Virus record (IMG/VR): IMGVR_UViG_3300015360_000207
Coordinates: 1-23,186 of that record
Length of the DNA stretch: 23,186 bases
DNA from: a virus
Direction: 5' to 3' (one strand)
Both the position numbers and the translations under genes were made by a program. Of this stretch, positions 6,513 to 13,427 are shown in pieces (within the stretch, counting starts at the first letter, position 1; each line of letters opens with the position of its first letter). Below the pieces are notes generated by a model. The model was not told where the DNA came from and did no database searches. It saw only the letters and a list, made by a program, of their open reading frames with translations.

Positions 6513-7244
6513 ATGGATCAAACACTTGAAGAGCAGAACAGCTCGGATTTAGCCGCAGCCCTCAACGGTCACTATATAACTGACCAAGAGGGACAAATAG
6601 CAGAAGAAACTGCTGATCAGGAATCGGCAATTGATGAAACAAACACTGAAGAAGAAGCTGCACCGGCAGAGAAGCCGATTGAAGAGGAGGAAGCATCTAC
6701 CCAAGATGTAGACGAATCTGATGAAACAAACATCGCAGTAGACGATTCAGGGAAAAAGTATATTCCTGAGAAAAGGTTTAAGAAAACGTACGCAGAGCTA
6801 AAACAAAAAGAGCGTGATATTGAAGCTTTAAAACAGCTCATTACTCAAACTCAGCCCGTTGGGCAAGACGTAAAGCCTACGAATACTAAAGCCTCATCAG
6901 TTTCAGACATAGAACGTCTGGAGTTAAAGATGGTTTTGAAGGAATATCCTCAATTTGACCCAAAGTCTGAGGAATACTCGCAGGACTTAGATGTTTTGGC
7001 TGGCAATCTTAGAAAGGCTAATGACCTGACTATCATAGAAGCAGCTGAAGAAGCTATTAACACCGCGAAACGATTTACATCGGATCAGATAAAGGTTGCA
7101 AGAGAGGCGCGTACTGTAAAAGCCCAACAGTCAGACCAGGGTATCACAAGCCGTGTTGTATCAAGGGAAGTTCAATCGGACAACTTTGAAACAATGACTT
7201 TAGAACAAAAGGAGCAGTATCTAAAGAAAAAAGGAATGTGGTAA
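6513..7244 (+). CDS. Probable scaffolding protein
   Basis: A 243-residue protein with a very acidic, low-complexity first 85 residues (runs such as TNTEEEAAPAEKP and IEEEEAS), followed by YIPEKRFKKTYAELKQKERDIEALKQ, a helical and probably coiled-coil stretch, and a charged C-terminus ending LKKKGMW. Position directly before the major capsid gene, length, acidity and helical content all fit the internal scaffold that guides prohead assembly and then leaves the shell. There is no sequence motif that proves it. The ATG at 6513 is fixed by a near-perfect AAAGGAGGTGA five bases upstream; an upstream in-frame ATG at 6459 would sit inside the leader hairpins and is rejected. Confidence 0.8.
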   Translation: MDQTLEEQNSSDLAAALNGHYITDQEGQIAEETADQESAIDETNTEEEAAPAEKPIEEEEASTQDVDESDETNIAVDDSGKKYIPEKRFKKTYAELKQKERDIEALKQLITQTQPVGQDVKPTNTKASSVSDIERLELKMVLKEYPQFDPKSEEYSQDLDVLAGNLRKANDLTIIEAAEEAINTAKRFTSDQIKVAREARTVKAQQSDQGITSRVVSREVQSDNFETMTLEQKEQYLKKKGMW

Positions 7245-7277
7245 AAAGCTTCTAATGATTGGAGGTGAATATATAAC

Positions 7278-8270
7278 ATGGCCTTAGATACAGCAAAAAC
7301 AATAACAAGCGGAACAGCTAATGCTGCTATTAAGAATCGTTATTATGACGAGCTATTTCTTAAAAGAACAGAAGCAATGCTTGTTCACAAACAACTTGGA
7401 CAAAAGAACGTCAAAGTCCCTAGTGGAGCTGGTGGATACGGTACTGGTGTTGTCTACTGGACACGCTGGACAAATCTACCTTTAGTTACAGCAGGACAAG
7501 GAGAAGGTGTTCCAACGACTGCAGTACAACTTACTGCAACAAACGTTACCGGAACAACTGCTCAATTTGACGCAGCCGTTTCAATCTCTGACCTTATGGC
7601 TTACACGTCATTTGGAGATGTGATGAAAAACGCAATGGAACTTCTTGCATACAATGCAGGACTTTCTATTGACACTGTAGTTGCTACTGAAGTTTCTACT
7701 TCAGGAACAATGCAGGCAGCAACTGGACTTGGTTCTAACTGGACAGCTATTCCTGCAACAGGAATACTATCCATTTCTGAAATCAAAAGAGCAGTAAGAA
7801 CGCTTAACAGAAACAACGCTTTTAAACAAAGTGATGGTTTCTACACAGCAACTGTTCATCCAGATGCTTTGTTTGACTTGATGACCGACACTACAACTGG
7901 AGGTTGGATTGACGCTAACAAATACGACTCTGCTACTTCTGACAAACTCTTAAACGGGGAAGTTGGACGTTTGCATGGTGTACGTTTCTTAGATTCTACC
8001 AACACTTACATAAAGGGTTCATCTTGTGCAGCAAACTCAGCGGTTCTTGCATCTTCTACCATTTACGTTACTAACGTATTTGGACGAGAAGCATTCGGAG
8101 TTACTGACCTACAGAACCTTCAAACATTCGTAAAAGAATTGGGTTCTGGCGGAACAGGAGATCCTACGAATAAGATCGCAACAGCAGGTTGGAAAACAAC
8201 CTTCGGAGTATCCGAGCTTAACAGCGCATTCAACATTAATATCAGACATACAGTTTCTACAACTGCTTGA
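7278..8270 (+). CDS. Major capsid protein, N4-gp56-like family
   Basis: A 330-residue protein that should form the icosahedral shell. It matches what I know of the N4-gp56 capsid family: AMLVHKQLGQKNVKVPSGAG near the N-terminus, YWTRWTNLPLVTAGQGEGVP, the conserved VSISDLMAYTSFGDVMKNAM, a long central helix (NAGLSIDTVVATEV), TVHPDALFDLMTD, and the family-like end GWKTTFGVSELNSAFNINIR near residues 300-320. A strong ribosome site (GGAGGTGA at 7261-7268) precedes the ATG. It is separated from the scaffold gene by 33 bases and followed by a normal terminator. The family has the HK97 fold; that is general knowledge, not visible here. Confidence 0.9.
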   Translation: MALDTAKTITSGTANAAIKNRYYDELFLKRTEAMLVHKQLGQKNVKVPSGAGGYGTGVVYWTRWTNLPLVTAGQGEGVPTTAVQLTATNVTGTTAQFDAAVSISDLMAYTSFGDVMKNAMELLAYNAGLSIDTVVATEVSTSGTMQAATGLGSNWTAIPATGILSISEIKRAVRTLNRNNAFKQSDGFYTATVHPDALFDLMTDTTTGGWIDANKYDSATSDKLLNGEVGRLHGVRFLDSTNTYIKGSSCAANSAVLASSTIYVTNVFGREAFGVTDLQNLQTFVKELGSGGTGDPTNKIATAGWKTTFGVSELNSAFNINIRHTVSTTA

Positions 8271-8292
8271 TGATGTTTTGTTAAAACAATTT

Positions 8293-8332
8293 AGAGGGAT
8301 AGGACTGAGAACAGACCGACTCCCTCTTTTTT
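8293..8332 (+). terminator. Intrinsic terminator after the capsid gene
   Basis: AGAGGGA (8293-8299) pairs with TCCCTCT (8321-8327), with an inner GG-A-CTG / CAG-A-CC stem closed by AGAA. Six T residues end at 8332. It lies 22 bases after the capsid stop, so it ends the head operon before promoter module 2 begins. Confidence 0.8.
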
Positions 8333-8343
8333 GTGCCTAGATA

Positions 8344-8371
8344 TTGACATTATTATAGCTAGTGGTATAAT
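8344..8371 (+). promoter_or_regulatory. Late promoter module 2
   Basis: TTGACA (8344-8349), a 16-base spacer and a perfect TATAAT (8366-8371) with an upstream TGG extended -10. It is the best consensus match of the five copies and drives the operon from 8435 to 13354. Confidence 0.88.
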
Positions 8372-8383
8372 TATGAGGTTGAT

Positions 8384-8434
8384 CCCCCCAAAAGGGGCAG
8401 ACGGTAAACCTTAATTGGTGATCCGTCTTTTTTT
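8384..8434 (+). terminator. Two-hairpin leader with terminator-like end before the co-chaperonin gene
   Basis: Hairpin 1 is a C-run, AAAA, GGGG (8384-8397). Hairpin 2 pairs AGACGG (8399-8404) with CCGTCT (8423-8428), with a small inner ACC/GGT pairing. Seven T residues (8428-8434) touch the ATG at 8435. A separate terminator already closes the upstream operon, so this one is not needed for that. Confidence 0.78.
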
Positions 8435-9037
8435 ATGGCTTCATCATATAAACCAACCTGGGCTAGATACGAGAAGGATGCAAATGACCCAAATGATGCT
8501 AACAAAGCATTAAAAGCTTCAGATATGTATCTCACAGAACGAAAGAAGGAGCTAAAGACTTCAGCAAAGGCTCGCAACTGGGAGAAGGATCGCAAAGAGT
8601 CAATCTACAAACAAAAACCTCAATATACAAAAGAAAGAATTAAAGAACAGCAGGATAAAATTACAAAGCCCCTCAAAAGCATTAAAGACCTTGGCTCATT
8701 TGATAAGAGTCTAAAGCCAATGCCAGGATTTATCATTGTTGAGGTAGAGACACCTGAAGTTACAACAGAGTCGGGTATTATCCTAGCTGAAACAACAAAA
8801 GAGCCAAATACGGGCACTGTAGTTGAGATTTCGACCCCTCTAACATTTGTTTCAAAAGATTCTATCCAAACTATCCCATGTCCAGTAGAAATTGGGGACA
8901 GGATACTTTTCAAACGCATGGCAGGACAAATGGGAAGTCCTGGAGCAGAGTTATCAATTAATGGAAATGACTACCGCCTTATGAGATGGAACATTAGTCC
9001 GATAGAGTCAGATATTTTAGCTGTCTTCTATGAATGA
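8435..9037 (+). CDS. GroES-like co-chaperonin with a charged N-terminal extension
   Basis: A 200-residue protein. Residues 94-200 match the GroES/Cpn10 layout: LKPMPGFIIVEVETPE (strand like the GroES N-terminus), TTESGIILAETTKEPNTGTVVEI (mobile loop region followed by the conserved G-x-V), VEIGDRILFKRMAG (like 'VGDxVxF') and the end IESDILAVFYE (like 'ESDILAIVE'). Phage co-chaperonins such as T4 gp31 cap the host GroEL so that it can fold the capsid protein; this gene is the first after the capsid gene, which fits. Residues 1-93 are rich in Lys, Arg, Asp and Glu, probably helical, and not part of any GroES I know; they may bind the capsid protein or another partner. The gene starts an operon of overlapping genes. 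The domain call is strong; the role is inference. Confidence 0.82.
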   Translation: MASSYKPTWARYEKDANDPNDANKALKASDMYLTERKKELKTSAKARNWEKDRKESIYKQKPQYTKERIKEQQDKITKPLKSIKDLGSFDKSLKPMPGFIIVEVETPEVTTESGIILAETTKEPNTGTVVEISTPLTFVSKDSIQTIPCPVEIGDRILFKRMAGQMGSPGAELSINGNDYRLMRWNISPIESDILAVFYE

Positions 9038-9284
9038 GGTTATTTTATTTAAGGGTTTGTTTGATAACGATTTGAACTCACCCTTATTTGATGACCTACC
9101 CTGTAAGAGATGCGGAATTGTACCTGAAACAAAACAATATATGGCAAAAACAATTAAGGGAGTATTTGTAAAGAGAACCGATAGATTATCACGAATTGAC
9201 TGTGATGCGTCAGTGGGTACAGAACCACCAATGTATGAAACTTACCACAATCAATGCTGGTATGAGGAGGTATTAAATGATTAG
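9030..9284 (+). CDS. Small Cys-rich protein of unknown function
   Basis: An 84-residue protein overlapping the co-chaperonin gene by eight bases and the glycosyltransferase gene by eight bases. DLPCKRCGIVPET near residues 23-35 gives a Cys-x-x-Cys knuckle; further Cys residues are in RIDCDAS and NQCWYEE, so a four-Cys zinc site is possible. The last 15 residues are acidic and aromatic. I do not recognise a family. The coupling means it is made together with the glycan genes. Confidence 0.65.
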   Translation: MNEVILFKGLFDNDLNSPLFDDLPCKRCGIVPETKQYMAKTIKGVFVKRTDRLSRIDCDASVGTEPPMYETYHNQCWYEEVLND

Positions 9285-10686
9285 TGTAATTACATCTACA
9301 TATAACAGACCAGAGAGGCTAAAGAAGGCAATTGAGAGTGTACTGGCTCAAACCTATCAGGACTTTGAACTAATTGTTGTTGATGATCATTCAGATTTTG
9401 ACACAGAACTTTTTGAGGATTCAAGAATCACATACATATATCGTGATAAAAACCATGGGGATGACACTAAACCTAAAAATGAAGGCATATTAGCCTCAAA
9501 AGGAGAGTACATTGCTTTTCTTGATGATGATTGTGAATTTAGACCAGACCATCTTCAAGCATTACATAATGCTATAAAAGACGACACTAAGCTTGACATG
9601 GTGTATGGAGACAGATGGATCATTGATGAGAATAAGAACATACAGGATCAGATAGGTGTTTATTACGACTATAACCCTTCACTGCTTCTTCAAAAAAATT
9701 ACATTGATACTTCAGATGTTCTGATAAGGCGTGAGGCTTTATTTAGAGTTGGAGGATTTGATGAGAGATATAAGAAGTACGTTGACTGGAATCTATTCTT
9801 GAGAATGAGTAAGGCTGGTATGGTATTCAGACGTGTACCACTAATACTTACTGACTATCACCTACATAGTGATATGAAATCAGTAAGGGTAAAAACTAAG
9901 AAGGACAGTAACACTGCATTTGTACCAGAATGGGATCCATATGATTGTGAGATAGAGCTACCGTATCTAGGAGAAAAGGAAGAGCCAGCTGTTGCAATAT
10001 ATAGCATGACCTACAACAGACTTACCTACACGAAGCAGTCATTTGTATCACTATGGGAGAAAGCAGACTATCCATTCGAACACTTCATATTTGACCAGGG
10101 GTCTACAGATGGTACACCAGAGTGGTTAAGGGAGTATGAAGCACTACACAAGGGCAAGGTGCACATCATCTATTCAGAAGACAATAAGGGTATTTCAATA
10201 GCTTCAAATAGACTTGTTGATGAGATTGTAAAAGACAACAAATTTAGAATCATTATGAAGTCAGACAATGATGCACTTTATACCAGTAAGGGGTTCTTAA
10301 AAAAGATGGTAGAAATTTGGAAAGTGAATCATTGTCTTGCCCTCTCCTGTTATGTTAATGGCCTACGGGATAATCCAGGGGGCGCACAAAGAATTGGGTA
10401 CGGAAAGATTAAAGGACAATTAATAGGAATGACAAAACACTTAGGCGGTATCTGTCATTTCGTTGATGCCCTTGCATATAAGTACTTCAGATGGGATACA
10501 GAGGACTTTTTACATTCAAAACAAGATGTTGAACTTTCACAGTATTTAATTATGAACAATTTACAAATGGGATACCTTGAGAACTTCTACTTAGACCACA
10601 TTAATGGGACATCGGGGCAAGAAAAAGACTATCCTGAGTATTTTGAATTGAGAAAGAAAGAAAAGACCATATCATATGAATCCTAA
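9277..10686 (+). CDS. Double-domain family 2 glycosyltransferase
   Basis: A 469-residue protein built from two GT-A type glycosyltransferase domains, which transfer a sugar from a nucleotide-sugar to an acceptor. Domain 1 (about 1-200) has VITSTYNRPERLKKAIESVL, LIVVDDHSD and LDDDCEF with the Asp triad that binds metal and donor (residues 83-85), plus GGFDERY. Domain 2 (about 236-440) has IYSMTYNRLTYTKQS, FDQGSTDGTPEWL, DNKGISIASNRLVD and KSDND (DxD-like, residues 329-332). No membrane segment is visible, so it is probably cytoplasmic. AGGAGG at 9264-9269 supports the start. It is the first glycan gene in the cassette. Substrate is unknown. Confidence 0.88.
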   Translation: MISVITSTYNRPERLKKAIESVLAQTYQDFELIVVDDHSDFDTELFEDSRITYIYRDKNHGDDTKPKNEGILASKGEYIAFLDDDCEFRPDHLQALHNAIKDDTKLDMVYGDRWIIDENKNIQDQIGVYYDYNPSLLLQKNYIDTSDVLIRREALFRVGGFDERYKKYVDWNLFLRMSKAGMVFRRVPLILTDYHLHSDMKSVRVKTKKDSNTAFVPEWDPYDCEIELPYLGEKEEPAVAIYSMTYNRLTYTKQSFVSLWEKADYPFEHFIFDQGSTDGTPEWLREYEALHKGKVHIIYSEDNKGISIASNRLVDEIVKDNKFRIIMKSDNDALYTSKGFLKKMVEIWKVNHCLALSCYVNGLRDNPGGAQRIGYGKIKGQLIGMTKHLGGICHFVDALAYKYFRWDTEDFLHSKQDVELSQYLIMNNLQMGYLENFYLDHINGTSGQEKDYPEYFELRKKEKTISYES

Positions 10687-11113
10687 GATTTTGCATATAG
10701 GCTGTGGGCCTTTTAAATATCCTGAATACATCAACACTGATTTGGAGATGGATGTAACAAAACACTGGGATTATGAGGATAGCACCATTGATGCTGTGGT
10801 TTCACAACACGTATTTCAGGAGATGTATTGGAAAGAGTTAATTTATGCCTTTCAAGAAGCGTATAGGGTACTAAAAAAAGGTGGATATATGAGATTTGGT
10901 GTACCAACAGTAAAGCAAAATATGTCACTACAAAGAATGTTGTCATGGGGCAATAAAAACCTACTCACTTTTGACATATTAAGCACTGTTCTTTTAACAG
11001 TTGGATTTAAAACCTGTGAGCAGGTTGACTATCAATTAACTAAGTCAGGCATGAGATTAACGCTTATAGATAATCGACCAGGTGAAACAACATTTATCGA
11101 AGTACAAAAATGA
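10676..11113 (+). CDS. Short SAM-dependent methyltransferase-like protein
   Basis: A 145-residue protein, short for a class I methyltransferase. PKILHIGCGPFKYPEYINTD gives a motif I-like Gly-Cys-Gly and the acidic strand end that usually contacts the ribose of SAM; AVVSQHVFQEM and EAYRVLKKGGYMRFGVPT match motifs IV-V of the 'Methyltransf_11' type. This small form with HIGCG and GG-x-x-R-x-x-x-P is common beside sugar-processing genes. It overlaps the glycosyltransferase by 11 bases. It may methylate a sugar or act only as a fold with lost activity. Enzyme class fairly sure, substrate unknown. Confidence 0.75.
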   Translation: MNPKILHIGCGPFKYPEYINTDLEMDVTKHWDYEDSTIDAVVSQHVFQEMYWKELIYAFQEAYRVLKKGGYMRFGVPTVKQNMSLQRMLSWGNKNLLTFDILSTVLLTVGFKTCEQVDYQLTKSGMRLTLIDNRPGETTFIEVQK

Positions 11114-11760
11114 AAGCAACAGGTAATACAAATATAAACTCTAAACGCTACTGGAATACTATTTATGGTGACAAAGCCTCTCGCGCTACCTATGCAGCTC
11201 AGGGAACTGACAAAGGACATATAGAAGTAAAAGAGCATCAACACGCCTGCACAGTTGAGACAGCTAGATTTACCACAGCACTAACATATATTAAGGAAAA
11301 TGATAAGGTTCTTGATATTGGCTGTGGTGTAGGAGTATTTACAAATCTTGTAAAGACTACATTTCCTGATTCAGATGTATCAGGCGTTGACATATCCAAT
11401 ACAGCAATTGAAGCTAATAAGGAGGAGAATGACACAATCTTTTACCAACAAGGATATATTGGAAGGCTTGATTTTTTACCAGAGAATAGCTATGACGTTA
11501 TATTTTGTGGTGAAACGATAGAACACCTAGACGAGCCGGTTGAGTTATTCAAAGAAGCCTACAAATTGTTGAAGAAAGGCGGAAAGCTAATCATCACAAC
11601 ACCCAAAGAAGAAAACATTAAATCAGAAGAGCACCTGTGGTATTTCAAACAAGAAGATGTAGAAGAATTATTCATGAGAGCTGAATATAAGGAGATAAAA
11701 TTTGAGTATCTAAAGGACATGGAACACTTACTCATTATATTTGCAGTTGGTATAAAATGA
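11110..11760 (+). CDS. SAM-dependent methyltransferase
   Basis: A 216-residue class I methyltransferase. KVLDIGCGVGVFTNLVK near 67-82 is motif I (SAM binding), SGVDISNTAIEAN near 91-103 is motif II, and DVIFCGETIEHLDEPVELF with AYKLLKKGGKLIITTPKEE cover motifs IV-VI. The N-terminal 'YWNTIYGDKAS' opening is typical of methyltransferases in surface-sugar clusters. ATGA overlap with both neighbouring genes, so coupled translation. It probably O-methylates the sugar made by the neighbouring transferases, which is inference from the context. Confidence 0.85.
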   Translation: MKATGNTNINSKRYWNTIYGDKASRATYAAQGTDKGHIEVKEHQHACTVETARFTTALTYIKENDKVLDIGCGVGVFTNLVKTTFPDSDVSGVDISNTAIEANKEENDTIFYQQGYIGRLDFLPENSYDVIFCGETIEHLDEPVELFKEAYKLLKKGGKLIITTPKEENIKSEEHLWYFKQEDVEELFMRAEYKEIKFEYLKDMEHLLIIFAVGIK

Positions 11761-12377
11761 AAAAAGTTGCCCTAAGTTTAGATGATTTCAGCGTACTTAA
11801 TAATCGCATGGATTTATTGCTAGATATTAAAGAGCATTATCCTGATTTTAAAGTTTCACTTTTTACAATTCCATTTGATGCTAAGTTTGAATCAAAACCA
11901 GAAGCAAGGTTATTTCGTGATAAATCATTAGCTCTTATAAAAGAAAATCTTGACTGGATGCAGATAATCCCTCATGGACTCTCACATATGCCAAAAGAGA
12001 TGGAGAATTGTGACTACTATACATTCCGAGATTTAGTTATGCCCTCAATTGATGAAGCTTTTATAAAGGACGGGCTTCCATATGAAAAAGGATTCAAAGC
12101 TCCTTACTGGCTATGGAATAAGAAAGTAATTAGAGCATTGGATGAATCAGGATGGTGGGGAGCTACTGACAGGAATCAACCGGACATGCTAAAGACAAAG
12201 AAGAACTACACATACACCCATTCACTTGAAGAACCGTTCTGGGAGTCAACTGAGGATACAATCCTACTTCATGGTCACATTGATGGAGTTAGTAAGAATG
12301 ATTTGGAACTTAATTTCTTAAATATATTTAAATTACGCAATGTAGAGTTTCACTTTATAACAGACTATATCAAATGA
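11757..12377 (+). CDS. NodB-like polysaccharide deacetylase
   Basis: A 206-residue protein with the motifs of carbohydrate esterase family 4: LSLDDFS near residues 7-12 (catalytic Asp and metal Asp), HGLSH at 73-77 (metal-binding His-x-x-x-His), GFKAPYWLWNKKVI near 112-124, and ILLHGHID near 169-176 (the catalytic His region). These enzymes remove N-acetyl groups from amino-sugars, using a metal ion. No signal peptide is visible, so it acts inside the cell on a nucleotide-sugar, lipid or assembling glycan rather than on the wall. ATGA overlaps on both sides tie it to the methyltransferase and the next transferase. All key residues appear present. Confidence 0.82.
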   Translation: MKKVALSLDDFSVLNNRMDLLLDIKEHYPDFKVSLFTIPFDAKFESKPEARLFRDKSLALIKENLDWMQIIPHGLSHMPKEMENCDYYTFRDLVMPSIDEAFIKDGLPYEKGFKAPYWLWNKKVIRALDESGWWGATDRNQPDMLKTKKNYTYTHSLEEPFWESTEDTILLHGHIDGVSKNDLELNFLNIFKLRNVEFHFITDYIK

Positions 12378-13354
12378 ATATTGTTGCATATGGTAATCAG
12401 ACAGGATCAAAGTCATGGAGGCTTGAGCATCCCTTCAAATATTTAAGAAAGAAAGGAATTGATGCATGGGTATCTGATGAGGGGATAACAGATAAGGCTA
12501 TGGAATGGGCTGATATTATTGTCATGAACTCCGTTATCCACAAAGAGGGACTTGCTAAGGTATATGAATATCAACAGACAAAGGGTAAAAAGATTGTAAT
12601 TGATGTTGATGACTGGTTTGATCTTAACCCTGACTCTCCATTTATCAAGGAACATGAATTAAGCGATGCAAAATCTACAATCCTTCGCATGATAGAAGTA
12701 GCAGACCTCGTTACTTGTTCAACTACTTACCTTGAAAAGCTATTGTTAAAAGTTAATCCAAAAGTAAAGGTACTCAAAAACTATATGGATATGGAGTTCT
12801 GGGATACCGAAAAAGAAGTTAATACCTCAGACAAAATTCGCATTGGATGGGCGGGGTCACTTACCCACCTTGATGACCTAAAGATGGTCATAAGTCCCCT
12901 CAAAAGGATCATGGATGAGTACCCTGCTGAGGTTGTATTCATTGGTGATACGCGTATACAAGATGAATTTAAAGGATATCCTGTAACTACTATGTTAGGT
13001 GTCCCATTTGATGCATGGCCCTTGCGCCTTTCCGGCATGAGGCTTGATATTGGAATTGCGCCTCTTAAAGACACACCATTTAACAGAGCAAAATCTAACA
13101 TTAAATGGCAGGAGTATTCTGTTGCAAAAATTCCAGGGATATATTCTCCAACCGTATACTTTCACCAAGATTTTGAGCCTAAGTATGGGATTATAGCAGT
13201 TGACGAAGATCACTGGTATAGAGCCTTAAAGCACATGATTGACTTTCCTCAAAGGCGGGAGGAGATAAGAATTAACTCATATAACTATGTTACCAAGTAC
13301 TATTCACTTGAAAAGCATATAAAAGAGTGGATGGAAGCGTATCAGTCAATTTGA
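12374..13354 (+). CDS. GT-B type glycosyltransferase (GT4-like)
   Basis: A 326-residue glycosyltransferase, somewhat short for GT4 enzymes. The N-terminal half (VAYGNQTGSKSWRLEHPFKYL, IVIDVDDWFDLNP, ADLVTCSTTYLEKLLL) fits the acceptor half; the second half starts at KIRIGWAGSLTHLDDLKM, like the 'R-x-G-x-x-G' donor-half strand, and continues with VVFIGDT, DIGIAPLKDTPFNRAKSNIKWQEYSVAKIP, the region near the catalytic Glu (here in KWQEYS). No membrane segment. It ends the operon, and its TGA is inside the TTGACA of promoter module 3. Together with the double GT2 protein it gives at least three transferase domains for one glycan. Confidence 0.85.
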   Translation: MNIVAYGNQTGSKSWRLEHPFKYLRKKGIDAWVSDEGITDKAMEWADIIVMNSVIHKEGLAKVYEYQQTKGKKIVIDVDDWFDLNPDSPFIKEHELSDAKSTILRMIEVADLVTCSTTYLEKLLLKVNPKVKVLKNYMDMEFWDTEKEVNTSDKIRIGWAGSLTHLDDLKMVISPLKRIMDEYPAEVVFIGDTRIQDEFKGYPVTTMLGVPFDAWPLRLSGMRLDIGIAPLKDTPFNRAKSNIKWQEYSVAKIPGIYSPTVYFHQDFEPKYGIIAVDEDHWYRALKHMIDFPQRREEIRINSYNYVTKYYSLEKHIKEWMEAYQSI

Positions 13355-13380
13355 CATAAAGTTCAATTACGAGTTATAAG
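13351..13380 (+). promoter_or_regulatory. Late promoter module 3
   Basis: TTGACA (13351-13356) in the shared ATTTGACATAAA block, an 18-base spacer and TATAAG (13375-13380). The stop codon of the glycosyltransferase is the TGA inside TTGACA. The spacer holds a 19-base exact match to the start of the terminase gene at 1295-1313. Confidence 0.8.
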
Positions 13381-13387
13381 AATGTAT

Positions 13388-13427
13388 CCTGACAAACAGG
13401 CGGCACACCTAATTGGTGTGTTTTTTT
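13388..13427 (+). terminator. Two-hairpin leader with terminator-like end before the connector gene
   Basis: Hairpin 1 is CCTG-acaaa-CAGG (13388-13400). Hairpin 2 is CACACC-TAATT-GGTGTG (13404-13420), followed by seven T residues (13421-13427) that touch the ATG at 13428. Confidence 0.75.
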
